From the NCBI RefSeq assembly GCF_026342835.1, contig NZ_JAPEMI010000001.1, positions 1,370,501-1,434,500 of the forward strand: a DNA stretch of 64,000 bases, in the 5' to 3' direction. This DNA comes from Streptomyces sp. NBC_00154 (GTDB taxonomy: Bacteria > Actinomycetota > Actinomycetes > Streptomycetales > Streptomycetaceae). Positions 21,819 to 30,192 of the stretch are shown piece after piece (position 1 is the first letter of the stretch; each line of letters opens with the position of its first letter). Made by a program: the position numbers and the translations under genes. The notes beneath the pieces are model-generated. The model was not told where the DNA came from. It worked only from the letters and a program-made list of their open reading frames with translations, and searched no databases.

Positions 21819-21857
21819 CGACCGGAAGGCGTCAGCCGACGGGTGGATGTTCTGGCC

Positions 21858-23432
21858 ATGGACATCCCTCGCTTCGGTATCCCCGAGAAGCTCGCCGACC
21901 GAATGAGCATGGCTGAGCAGCACGACTATCTGCGCACCCGGCTCACCCGGCGTGGCGCGCTCCGCGCCGGTGCGGCGACCGCCGCCGTCGTAGGCGCCGG
22001 CCTCTCCACCGGGCTTGCCGCCTCGCCCGCCTACGCCGCGCCCACGGTGCTCTCCTCGCGCAACTCCTCCACTCAGGTGGACGGTTCGCTGGTCGCCCCG
22101 TTCGGCCGGCATCTCGCGTACGGCGCCGACCCGAAGACCCAGATGCGGATCTCCTGGCAGGTTCCGTTCGCCGTCGGGCGCCCGTACATCCGGATCGGGC
22201 TCAAGCCGTGGGCGCTGAGCCGGAAGATCGACGCCGAGGTGCGGCATCTGACGACCCCGCTGCTGAACGACGGCAAGATCGCGGCTGCCGAGCAGTTCTA
22301 CGTACACGCGGGACTGGACCGGCTGCAGCCCGGCACGACGTACTACTACGGCGTCGGCCACGACGGCTTCGACCCGGCCGACACCCGCAACCTGGGCACT
22401 CTCGGCACCTTCACCACCGCGCCCTCGCACGCCGAGCCCTTCACCTTCACGGCCTTCGGCGACCAGGGTGTCAGCTATCACGCCCTCGGCAACGACCAGC
22501 TGATCCTTGGCCAGAACCCGGCCTTCCACCTGCACGCGGGCGACATCTGCTACGCCGACCCGTCCGGTTCCGGCCAGTCGAGCGACACGTACGACGCCCG
22601 CACCTGGGACCAGTTCCTGGCGCAGACGGAAACCGTGTCGAAGACCGTGCCGTGGATGGTGACCACCGGCAACCACGACATGGAGGCCTGGTACTCGCCG
22701 GACGGCTACGGCGGCCAGAACGCCCGCTGGTCGCTGCCGGACAACGGCCCCGACCCGGTGGGCCAGCCCGGCGCCTACTCGTTCGTGCACGGCAATGTCG
22801 GCGTGGTCGCGCTCGACGCCAACGACGTCTCGTACGAGATCCCCGCCAACTTCGGGATCAGCGACGGCGGGCAGACCCGCTGGCTCGACCGGCGTCTCGG
22901 TGAGCTGCGGGCCCGTCACGACGTCGACTTCATCGTCGTGTTCTTCCACCACTGCGCCTTCTCGACGACCAACGCGCACGCGTCGGACGGCGGGGTGCGG
23001 GACGCCTGGGTGCCGCTCTTCGAGAAGCACCAGGTGGACCTGGTCATCAATGGCCACAACCACGTCTACGAGCGCACCGACGCGATCCTGAAGAACGCGG
23101 TCGCGCGGAAGGTGCCGATCGGCGAGCGCACCGACCCGACGCGGGACGGCATCGTGTACGTCACGGCGGGCGGAGCGGGCAAGGCGCTGTACAACTTCCC
23201 GGCGCCGGACACGTACGAGGGGCACGTCGCGGACCAGGAGAGCGTGAACACATACCACGTGGTCAAGGGCGGCGGCAGGGCCACCGAGACCGTGGAGTGG
23301 TCGCGGGTGCGCTACACCGGCTTCTCGTTCCTCGCGGTCGAGGTCGAGCCCGGGCGGCACGCCCGGATGAAGGTCACTGCGCTCGCCGAGTCGGGCGAGC
23401 GCATCGACCACTTCGAGATCAGCCGCGGATGA
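21858..23432 (+). CDS. Tat-exported purple acid phosphatase-like metallophosphoesterase
   Basis: 524 residues from ATG at 21858 (MDIPRFGIPEKL). The Tat signal TRRGALRAG lies near residue 34, followed by a hydrophobic run and an AYA-A cleavage site. Residues of about 75-185 resemble the N-terminal fibronectin-like domain of purple acid phosphatases (DPKTQMRISWQVP). The metallophosphatase core shows FTAFGDQG, HAGDICYAD, TTGNHDME, FHHCAFS and INGHNHVYERT, giving the expected metal ligands. It would release phosphate from esters outside the cell. The frame opens further upstream but the Tat signal fixes the N-terminal region; ATG at 21904 is an alternative start. Confidence 0.9.
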   Translation: MDIPRFGIPEKLADRMSMAEQHDYLRTRLTRRGALRAGAATAAVVGAGLSTGLAASPAYAAPTVLSSRNSSTQVDGSLVAPFGRHLAYGADPKTQMRISWQVPFAVGRPYIRIGLKPWALSRKIDAEVRHLTTPLLNDGKIAAAEQFYVHAGLDRLQPGTTYYYGVGHDGFDPADTRNLGTLGTFTTAPSHAEPFTFTAFGDQGVSYHALGNDQLILGQNPAFHLHAGDICYADPSGSGQSSDTYDARTWDQFLAQTETVSKTVPWMVTTGNHDMEAWYSPDGYGGQNARWSLPDNGPDPVGQPGAYSFVHGNVGVVALDANDVSYEIPANFGISDGGQTRWLDRRLGELRARHDVDFIVVFFHHCAFSTTNAHASDGGVRDAWVPLFEKHQVDLVINGHNHVYERTDAILKNAVARKVPIGERTDPTRDGIVYVTAGGAGKALYNFPAPDTYEGHVADQESVNTYHVVKGGGRATETVEWSRVRYTGFSFLAVEVEPGRHARMKVTALAESGERIDHFEISRG

Positions 23433-23449
23433 GCTGAACCCCGCCGGTC

Positions 23450-23578
23450 TCAGTGACCGGTGGAGCCGCCGTTGTCCCTGCGGTCGAGGGCTCGCTGCAG
23501 GGCGGCGGCGGCATTCTGGCGCTCCGACTCGGTCGGGCGGTGGGTGTGACGGACGCGGCGGACAGTCGTCTCGGCCAT
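23450..23578 (-). CDS. Small basic hypothetical protein, 42 residues
   Basis: MAETTVRRVRHTH starts a 42-residue protein with ESERQNAAAALQRALDRRDNGG, predicted to be a short charged helix. ATG at 23578 follows AAGGAG with good spacing (23589-23594 on the plus strand). It is too short for most gene finders. I do not recognise a domain. Three direct repeats lie in its upstream region, so it may be specifically regulated. It converges with the phosphatase gene, separated by a small CCGGTC/GACCGG hairpin at 23444-23460. Confidence 0.6.
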   Translation of the reverse strand: MAETTVRRVRHTHRPTESERQNAAAALQRALDRRDNGGSTGH

Positions 23579-23605
23579 GGTGGATCGACTCCTTGAGATC
23601 GCGAG

Positions 23606-23656
23606 GATTTCGAGATCGAAAAATCGTGAACGTGATTTCGAGATCGGGATTTCGAG
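23606..23656. repeat. GATTTCGAG direct repeats upstream of the 42-residue gene
   Basis: GATTTCGAGATCG occurs at 23606-23618 and 23634-23646, 28 bases apart, and GATTTCGAG again at 23648-23656. The spacing and AT-rich core, unlike the surroundings, fit binding sites for a regulator of the small gene. Confidence 0.6.
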
Positions 23657-23762
23657 GCGCCGGAAAGGGCGGGGAGCGGATGCCGCAGGGGTTGCCTGCA
23701 TCGGGGCACGTGCTCACGACCGCCAGTCGCTGGATCTAGCGAGACGTTCGGCTTCTACAAAG

Positions 23763-24198
23763 CTAGGGCAGCCCGGCCGGTCTGTCTCCACAATTACTCG
23801 GACTTCCTACTATCTGAGACGGAGGTTTGGCGCCGCCCGCCCGCAGTTCCCGGATCAGGGCCCGCACGGCCAGGGATCGTGCCTGCTCAGCGGTGGTGAC
23901 ATAGCCGACGGTCCGAGTCGGCCGTTCCGGTCCGAGAGCGGTGATCTCGACGTTGTCGGGTACTCCCTCCAGGGGGAGCTGCGGCATGATCGCCATTCCG
24001 AGACCACGGGACACAATCGAGAGCACCGCTCCGTCGTCCTCGGCCTCCACCGTCGCCGCAAGGATCCCTTCCTGCGCGGCCCACCAGTCCCGGGTGTACG
24101 AGGTGCAGTTCTACGCCCAGTCGACCAGGGGCAGCGAGCGCGGTACCGGATGGCCGACCGGGTGCACCAGCGCGTACTCCTCCTCCAGCAGCACTCCC
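23763..24198 (-). pseudogene. LysR-family regulator relic (C-terminal half)
   Basis: Minus-strand reading gives LLEEEYALVHPVGHPVPRSL, an in-frame TAG at 24113-24111, then YTRDWWAAQEGILAATVEAEDDG and GLGMAIMPQLPLEG, which is the effector-binding domain of a LysR regulator. The DNA-binding N-terminal half is absent; the gene ends abruptly at about 24198, where phospholipase C sequence begins on the other strand. Both truncation and the stop codon mark it as dead. Confidence 0.75.
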
Positions 24199-24716
24199 CC
24201 GGCGGCTGGGTCAGCTCCGAGGTCTTCGACCACACCTCGGTGCTGCGCTTCCTGGAGACCTGGACGTCGGCCATCGGCAAGCCGGCCGCCTGCCCGAACA
24301 TCAGCGCCTGGCGCCGCAAGGTCACCGGTGACCTGACCGGGGTCTTCGACTTCGCGCATCCGGTGTACGGGGTGCCGTCGCTGCCCTCAACCGCCAAGGT
24401 GATCGGCATCGGCACCTGCGCCCCGCTGCCCAACCCGGCCCCGCAGACCAACGCGAGCGGCAGGACCGCCATCTGGTTCCGGCTGTCCAACGCGTCCACC
24501 GCAGCGGTGAAGTTCACCCTCGGATCGAACAACTACCGTGCCGACGGCCCGTGGACGTACACCGTGTCCGCGGGCGGTTCCACGGAGGACTACTTCAAAT
24601 CCGTCGCCGGGCAGAACGGCTGGTACGACTTCACGGTCACGGCCGACGCGGACAGCACATGGTCGCGCCGGTACACAGGCCACATCGCGACGGGGGCGGC
24701 GAGCATCAGCGGCTGA
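24199..24716 (+). pseudogene. Phospholipase C relic (C-terminal part)
   Basis: About 172 residues in one frame. GGWVSSEVFDHTSVLRFLE, ISAWRRKVTGDLTGVFDF and a DUF756-like C-terminal domain (AIWFRLSNASTAAVKF, then QNGWYDFTVTADADS, HIATGAASISG) match the tail of Tat phospholipases C, such as the intact one at 55000-57108. The first 500 or so residues, including the catalytic ENRSFDH region, are missing. The join with the LysR relic at about 24199 is a deletion point. Confidence 0.75.
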
Positions 24717-24801
24717 CCGGTCAGAATCTGACGGTCACGCCCCGGCGATCAGGTCCTGCAGGCCGCCGCCCTCAGCAGCTGCAGCCTCGTCTCTCCTGAT
24801 T

Positions 24802-24837
24802 GCAGTGCCTCCGCGGCCCGGGACGCGGAGGCACTGC
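24802..24837. terminator. Bidirectional terminator
   Basis: A perfect 14-base stem (GCAGTGCCTCCGCG with CGCGGAGGCACTGC) and eight-base loop between the phospholipase relic and the acetyltransferase gene, which converge here. Confidence 0.8.
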
Positions 24838-24848
24838 GGCAGGCCCCG

Positions 24849-25394
24849 TCACAGCACATCGCCGTCACGCCAGTCGAAGATCAGCTTCCGGGACGGGGAG
24901 GGCAGCGGGCGTCCGGCCGCGCCACGGACGTACGTGCTGCCCTCCTCGTCCGGCAGCGGCATCACACCGCTCAGCCCCTGCACGCCGATCTGCCCCTGCC
25001 ACACCTGCCAGCCGCGCGCCGCGTACAGCGCGGCCCCGGTGTCGGAGGCGGACAGTGCCCCGAAGGCGTACGCCCCGTCGATGACCCGCTCCAGCGTCGC
25101 CATCACCCGGCCGCCGAGCCCCTCACGCCGCCGGTCGGCGCGGACCGCCACACCCTCGACATATCCGATGCGGTACGAGCGGTGGGCGTGGATCACCCGG
25201 CGCTGGACGACACTGCCGTGCGCGAGGAGCCCGCTGCCGTCGCGTGCGTAGGCGTGGATGCCGCCCAGGGTGTGGTCCCAGTCGTCGTCGCTGAAGCCAC
25301 CCTCGAATGCGGTGTCGAGGAATGTGCGGATCCCGTCGCGGGCGGTCGGGGTCAGCTCGTAGGTGTGCACGGTGTGCCACAACGGCTCAGTCAT
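24849..25394 (-). CDS. GNAT acetyltransferase, AAC(2')-like
   Basis: 181 residues, exactly the size of mycobacterial AAC(2')-Ic. Shared features are the start TEPLWHTVHTYEL, DTAFEGGFSDDDWDHTLGGIH, the acetyl-CoA motif GYVEGVAVRADRRREGLGGRVM and the C-terminal FDWRDGDVL. Enzymes of this family acetylate the 2'-amino group of aminoglycosides. In environmental actinomycetes such genes may serve another natural role. ATG at 25394; open frame further upstream is not similar to the family. It is monocistronic, with a strong terminator after it. Activity on antibiotics is inferred. Confidence 0.8.
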   Translation of the reverse strand: MTEPLWHTVHTYELTPTARDGIRTFLDTAFEGGFSDDDWDHTLGGIHAYARDGSGLLAHGSVVQRRVIHAHRSYRIGYVEGVAVRADRRREGLGGRVMATLERVIDGAYAFGALSASDTGAALYAARGWQVWQGQIGVQGLSGVMPLPDEEGSTYVRGAAGRPLPSPSRKLIFDWRDGDVL

Positions 25395-25509
25395 GTCCCC
25401 CAGCCTCTCAGGCACCTGCGCCATCAGGTACTCAGCGCGCATTTGAGTAGCTGCCACGGGTCTGCCGCTCGCGTTCTGCTGGGCGGCGGAGGCGCTGAGC
25501 TGGCCGCTG

Positions 25510-25752
25510 ATGCCGGAGCTGCTGCTCGCGGCGGCGTGTGCGGCGGTGCCGCGCGCGGCACCGAAGGTGTCTCTCGGCGCGCTCGCGGGCAGTCTTGCGG
25601 GCGGCCCGCTCGCCGTCCAACTGGCCACCGCGGGGATGCAGTTGCTCGCCGGCTTCGGGCTGCTGATGCGGCGGCAGTACGGACGGTATCTAGTACTGCT
25701 CGGCGGCGGGTTCGCGACCGGACTGTCGCTCATCGTGCACGGCTGGAACTGA
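25510..25752 (+). CDS. Small membrane protein or remnant
   Basis: 80 residues with two likely membrane helices (LLLAAACAAVP, then MQLLAGFGLLMRRQYGRYLVLLGGG). The frame stays open for about 66 bases before the ATG and reads as hydrophobic protein (LPLAFCWAAEALSWPL) up to a TGA, which suggests a gene whose 5' end has been lost. I do not recognise the family. It could be a genuine short gene from ATG at 25510; no clear ribosome site precedes it. Confidence 0.35.
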   Translation: MPELLLAAACAAVPRAAPKVSLGALAGSLAGGPLAVQLATAGMQLLAGFGLLMRRQYGRYLVLLGGGFATGLSLIVHGWN

Positions 25753-25867
25753 ACGATGACACAGTAGGAGATCCTGGACATCGTTCAGCCATCCACACCA
25801 GTGATCCGATGTATTACCCGCCAGGACCCTTGACGACCCCTCAGCAGCCCTCCATTCTCCCAGTCAT

Positions 25868-25882
25868 CGGATCATTGATCCG
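25868..25882. promoter_or_regulatory. Palindrome upstream of the GH97 gene
   Basis: CGGATCA-T-TGATCCG is a perfect 15-base palindrome 35 bases before the GH97 start. A related half (TGATCCG) appears again at about 25802. This is the form of a regulator binding site; the protein is unknown. Confidence 0.5.
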
Positions 25883-25916
25883 TCATCTGAATCGTGAACT
25901 GACTGAGGGAGGCCCC

Positions 25917-27809
25917 GTGTCGTTACGGAACCGGATCAGGACACTTTCGATCGTCCTCTGCGGCGCCCTCGCATCGACGTTGCTGCTCGCCGTCGACGCG
26001 CGCGCCGAGGAGGCCGGCTGGACGGTACAGGACAGACCCGGCGGGCCCACCGCCGAACTGCGACTGGACCGGGCGAGCGGGGCACTGGACCTGTCCGTCT
26101 CCCGCGCCGGTGAGACCGTGCTCGCCCCCTCGCCCGTCGGTATCGTCACCGAGCGGGCCGACTTCTCCACCGGGCTGTCGTTCCTCGGCCGCAGCGACCG
26201 CGCGGTCGACGAGCACTACCGAACCGCCGCGGGCAAGGCCCGCAACCGCACCGTACACATGCGTGAGGCACGCTTCCGCTTCCGCACCGGGGCGGGCGCC
26301 CGGCTCGACGTGGTCGTGCGGGCGTCGGCCGACGGGGTCGCGTACCGGTACGACCTGCCGGGCGACACGGGCAACGTTCTGCAGGAGACCTCGGCGTTCA
26401 CCCTGCCCGAGGGCTCCTCCGCCTGGCTCGGCGCCTACCGCAAGGACAACGAGAACCTCTTCAACGCGTACACGGCGGCCGGCGCCCCGGCCGGCGAGTA
26501 CATGATGCAGGCACTGTTCCGTACCGGGAACAGCTATGCCCTGGTGGCTGAGTCCGATCTCACCGGCAGCTACTCGGGGGCCCGGCTGGCCCACGACGCG
26601 GGGTCCTCCACCTATCGCGTCAAACTCTGGGACCCGCAGGTGCAGACGGCCGGTGCGCTCACCACCCCGTGGCGCGCCGTGGTCACCGGCGACCTGGCGA
26701 CCGTCACCGAGTCGACGTTCACCGACGACCTCGCCCCGGCGTCCAGGATCCACGACACCTCCTGGATCAAGCCGGGCCGCGCCCTGTGGACCTGGCTCGC
26801 GGGCGGGCGTGAGGCAGGGCAGAGCCTGGAGATGCAGAAGGGATACGTCGACTACGCGGCTGCCCGCCACTGGCCGTACACCGTGGTCGACGCGGGCTGG
26901 TACTTCGACCCGGCGCAGTGGGACGTCACCGACCCCGACTGGCAGACCCACAGCTGGATCCCGGAACTGGTGCGTTACGGCAGGGAACGGGGCGTGGGCA
27001 TCCAGGTCTGGATCCATCACCGCGACCTCGACACCGCCGAGGAGCGGGCCCAGTGGCTTCCGACGCTGGAGAAGTGGGGCGTCAAGGGCGTGAAGATCGA
27101 CTTCATGGACTCGGAGGCGCAGGAGACGTTCCAGTGGTACGACCGGATCCTCCCGGAGACGGCGGCCCACCACCTCCTGGTCAACTTCCACGGCTCCACG
27201 ATCCCCAAGGGCATCCAGCGCACCTGGCCGCACGTCATGTCACTGGAGGGCGTCAACGGTGAGGAGAAGAAGACGAACACCGCCCAGCACCTGACCACGC
27301 TCCCCTTCACCCGGAACGTGATCGGCTCCATGGACTTCACCCCCGGCGCCTTCCACCGCCCGAACCGGCCCAACGCCGCGTCCGACGCAAGCGAGTTGGG
27401 GCTCTCCGTCCTGTACGAGTCCGGAATCCAGAACCTGGCGGGCACGCCCGAGTCGTACGAGGCGCGCCCGGAGGCCCGGCACTTCCTGGAGCAGTTGCCG
27501 GACGCCTGGGACAGTACGCGGCTGCTGGCCGGGGAGCCTGGGAGCAGTGCGGTGCTGGGCCGCCGGTCCGGCAGCAGGTGGTTCATCGGCGGTATGTACG
27601 CGGGTGCGGCGCACACCGCCGAGGTGCCGCTGCGGATCGGATCCGGACGCTGGCTGGTCGAGACGGTGACGGACGGACCGGCCGGACCGCTGCGCACGGC
27701 CCGCACGGTGCGGAGCGGCGACACCCTGTCGGTGGATGTGGTTTCCGACGGCGGCTTCGCCGCGGTGGCCTGCCGCTGGTCCCCGGGCCGTACTTCCTGC
27801 GACCGCTGA
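25917..27809 (+). CDS. Secreted GH97 glycosidase
   Basis: 630 residues from GTG at 25917, preceded by GAGGGAGG. A Sec signal peptide (IRTLSIVLCGALASTLLLA) ends near residue 31. The N-terminal beta-super-sandwich and the barrel are of GH97 type, with TVVDAGWYFDP, KGVKIDFMDSEAQ (candidate nucleophile Asp near 395) and HVMSLEGVNGEE. Asp in this position is characteristic of the retaining subgroup, which acts on alpha-galactosides or related glycosides, whereas inverting members use Glu. Codon 3 is TTA, so its translation should depend on the bldA leucine tRNA, tying it to development. A palindrome lies just upstream. Confidence 0.88.
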   Translation: MSLRNRIRTLSIVLCGALASTLLLAVDARAEEAGWTVQDRPGGPTAELRLDRASGALDLSVSRAGETVLAPSPVGIVTERADFSTGLSFLGRSDRAVDEHYRTAAGKARNRTVHMREARFRFRTGAGARLDVVVRASADGVAYRYDLPGDTGNVLQETSAFTLPEGSSAWLGAYRKDNENLFNAYTAAGAPAGEYMMQALFRTGNSYALVAESDLTGSYSGARLAHDAGSSTYRVKLWDPQVQTAGALTTPWRAVVTGDLATVTESTFTDDLAPASRIHDTSWIKPGRALWTWLAGGREAGQSLEMQKGYVDYAAARHWPYTVVDAGWYFDPAQWDVTDPDWQTHSWIPELVRYGRERGVGIQVWIHHRDLDTAEERAQWLPTLEKWGVKGVKIDFMDSEAQETFQWYDRILPETAAHHLLVNFHGSTIPKGIQRTWPHVMSLEGVNGEEKKTNTAQHLTTLPFTRNVIGSMDFTPGAFHRPNRPNAASDASELGLSVLYESGIQNLAGTPESYEARPEARHFLEQLPDAWDSTRLLAGEPGSSAVLGRRSGSRWFIGGMYAGAAHTAEVPLRIGSGRWLVETVTDGPAGPLRTARTVRSGDTLSVDVVSDGGFAAVACRWSPGRTSCDR

Positions 27810-27929
27810 ACCGGTAGCGAGGGGCGGATCATCCACCGGGCTCATCCGGCGCGGGCCGTTGTCGGTGGGCGCCCCTACTGTTCATGAGCAGGGGGCCTGC
27901 GGACAGCGGCCCGGCAGGAGGGGACGACG

Positions 27930-28400
27930 ATGAGCTTCAGCATGCAGGCACGGGCCGTGCCGGCCGCCGGGCTGCCGCAGGACTTCGCCGGAGTGGCGGA
28001 GGTCTTCGCCGACACCGACGACGAGTTCGACCGCCTGGAGACGGATCTGAGCATCTCCAAGGATTTCTCCCAGGTGCACGAGCTGTGCCTCACCGCACCG
28101 CCCGGCCACGGCAGGTGCGAACTCCCGATCTTCGGCGGGAACGTCCACGAGGACCCGGCCGGGATCGAGGCGCCGTCGGTGACTCTCGAGGCCACGGAGG
28201 TACGGGAGGCGGCGGAATTCCTCCGCACTCATCCGTTCGACGAGCTGTGGCGCGCGGCCGACGGGGGCGTCGGTGCGCACTGGGGATGGCCGGAGGCCGA
28301 GGTCCGCGCCGTCTTCGCCACGCACTACCGGCAGGTGCTGGACTTCTACGGGCGGGCGGCCGAGGCGGGCGACGCGGTGGTGAAGCGGTTCCTGTACTGA
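27930..28400 (+). CDS. DUF1877 family protein
   Basis: 156 residues. ATG at 27930 follows AGGAGGGG. MSFSMQARAVP at the start and the mixed alpha/beta pattern with FGGNVHEDPAG and LDFYGRAAEAGDAVV resemble DUF1877 (YfbM-like) proteins, whose function is unknown. No signal peptide or membrane helix, so it is cytoplasmic. It sits between GH97 and the converging pruA, with a shared terminator after it. Nothing in the neighbours suggests a role. Confidence 0.8.
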   Translation: MSFSMQARAVPAAGLPQDFAGVAEVFADTDDEFDRLETDLSISKDFSQVHELCLTAPPGHGRCELPIFGGNVHEDPAGIEAPSVTLEATEVREAAEFLRTHPFDELWRAADGGVGAHWGWPEAEVRAVFATHYRQVLDFYGRAAEAGDAVVKRFLY

Positions 28401-28427
28401 TGCTTCCCGTACCGGCGGGCGGAAATG

Positions 28428-28472
28428 GAATCCGCCCCCGACCGGCTGGGGGAGCCGGGCGGGGGCGGGATC
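28428..28472. terminator. Bidirectional terminator between DUF1877 and pruA
   Basis: A 20-base, nearly perfect GC-rich stem (28428-28447 with 28453-28472) around a GGGGG loop, between two converging genes. Confidence 0.75.
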
Positions 28473-28509
28473 TGTGGCGGGGTGCGGGTGCGCCGCATCC
28501 CGGAGGGCG

Positions 28510-30141
28510 TCAGCCCTGGTGGGGGTAGGTGTAGTCGGTCGGCGGGACCAGCGTCTCCTTGATGGCGCGGGTCAGCGTCCAGCGCTGCAGGTTCTGCGGG
28601 GCGCCCGCCTTGTCGTTGGTGCCCGAGGCGCGGCCGCCACCGAAGGGCTGCTGGCCCACGACGGCACCGGTCGACTTGTCGTTGATGTAGAAGTTGCCCG
28701 CCGCGTAGCGGAGCTTCTCCATCGTGTAAGCGGCCGCGGCGCGGTCGCCCGAGATGACCGAGCCGGTCAGCGCGTAGTCGGAGACCGACTCCATCTGCTC
28801 CAGCATCTCGTCGTACTTGTCGTCCTCGTACACGTGGACCGCGAGGATCGGGCCGAAGTACTCGGTCGTGAAGACCTCGTTGGCCGGGTCGGCGCACTCG
28901 ATGACCGTCGGGCGGACGAAGTAGCCGACCGAGTCGTCGTACGTGCCACCCGCGACGACGGTGCAGGACGAGTCGGCCTTGGCCCGGTCGATCGCGGCCT
29001 TGTTCTTGGCGAACGCACGCTCGTCGATGACAGCACCGATGAAGTTCGACAGGTCGGTGACGTCACCCATGGTGATGGAGTCGACCTCGGCCGCGAACTC
29101 CTCCTTGAAACCGGAGTTCCAGATGGAGGCCGGGACGTACGCCCGGGAGGAGGCCGAGCACTTCTGGCCCTGGAACTCGAAGGAGCCACGGGTCAGTGCG
29201 GTCTTCAGGACGGCGCGGTCGGCGCTGGGGTGCGCGACGACGAAGTCCTTGCCGCCGGTCTCGCCGACCAGACGCGGGTAGGTGCGGTAGTTGGCGATGT
29301 TGTTGCCGACCGTCTTCCACAGGTGCTGGAAGGTCGGGGTCGAGCCGGTGAAGTGGATACCGGCCAGGTCGCGGTGGTTCAGGGCGACCTCGGAGACGGC
29401 GATGCCGTCGCCGGTCACCAGGTTGATGACGCCCTTGGGCAGACCGGCCTCCTCCAGGAGCTGCATCAGCAGCACGGCGGAGTGGGTCTGCGTCGGGGAC
29501 GGCTTCCACACCACGACGTTGCCCATGAGAGCGGGGGCGGTGGGCAGGTTGCCCGCGATGGCCGTGAAGTTGAACGGCGTGATCGCGTAGACGAAGCCCT
29601 CCAGCGGGCGGTGATCCATGCGGTTCCACACACCCGGGGAGTTGGCCGGGGGCTGCTCGGCCAGGATCTGGCGCGCGTAGTGCACGTTGAAGCGCCAGAA
29701 GTCGACGAGCTCGCACGGGGTGTCGATCTCGGCCTGCTGGGCGGTCTTCGACTGGCCGAGCATGGTCGAGGCGGCCAGCGTCTCGCGCCAGGGGCCGGAC
29801 AGCAGCTCGGCGGCGCGCAGGATGATCGCGGCGCGGTCGTCGAACGACATCGCACGCCATGCCGGGGCGGCGTCGAGGGCGGCGTCGATCGCGTCCCGCG
29901 CGTCCTGCTCGGTGGCGCCGGCGAACGTGCCGATGACGGCCTTGTGGTTGTGCGGCTGTACGACGTCGAAACGCTCGCCGCCACCCATCCGCTTCTCGCC
30001 ACCGATGGTCATCGGCAGGTCGATCGGGTTCTCGGCGAGCTCCTTGAGCTTCGCCTCCAGACGGGCGCGCTCCGGGGAACCCGGGGCGTAGGAGTGGACC
30101 GGCTCGTTGACCGGCGCGGGGACCTGGGTCACAGCGTCCAT
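28510..30141 (-). CDS. pruA: Delta-1-pyrroline-5-carboxylate dehydrogenase
   Basis: 543 residues, typical for the type-1 single-function enzyme. YAITPFNFTAIAGN, the Glu-containing PRLVGETGGKDFVV and the catalytic Cys in FEFQGQKCSASSRAYVP are present. It oxidises glutamate semialdehyde (P5C) to glutamate with NAD. ATG at 30141, 51 bases after the proline dehydrogenase stop, so the two form an operon for proline catabolism. Confidence 0.95.
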   Translation of the reverse strand: MDAVTQVPAPVNEPVHSYAPGSPERARLEAKLKELAENPIDLPMTIGGEKRMGGGERFDVVQPHNHKAVIGTFAGATEQDARDAIDAALDAAPAWRAMSFDDRAAIILRAAELLSGPWRETLAASTMLGQSKTAQQAEIDTPCELVDFWRFNVHYARQILAEQPPANSPGVWNRMDHRPLEGFVYAITPFNFTAIAGNLPTAPALMGNVVVWKPSPTQTHSAVLLMQLLEEAGLPKGVINLVTGDGIAVSEVALNHRDLAGIHFTGSTPTFQHLWKTVGNNIANYRTYPRLVGETGGKDFVVAHPSADRAVLKTALTRGSFEFQGQKCSASSRAYVPASIWNSGFKEEFAAEVDSITMGDVTDLSNFIGAVIDERAFAKNKAAIDRAKADSSCTVVAGGTYDDSVGYFVRPTVIECADPANEVFTTEYFGPILAVHVYEDDKYDEMLEQMESVSDYALTGSVISGDRAAAAYTMEKLRYAAGNFYINDKSTGAVVGQQPFGGGRASGTNDKAGAPQNLQRWTLTRAIKETLVPPTDYTYPHQG

Positions 30142-30192
30142 GAGTGCCTTGTCTCCTTGCTTCAGCGGGGTGGGGGCAGCGGGGCGGGCGGG

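Noticed and set aside
21810..23717. Minus-strand open frame of 635 codons
   Set aside because: It opposes the phosphatase gene and shows no motif, only Val/Gly/Arg-rich shadow sequence.
23763..24050. A 95-residue free-standing protein
   Set aside because: It is the tail of the LysR relic and has no ribosome site; its only similarity is to the end of LysR effector domains.
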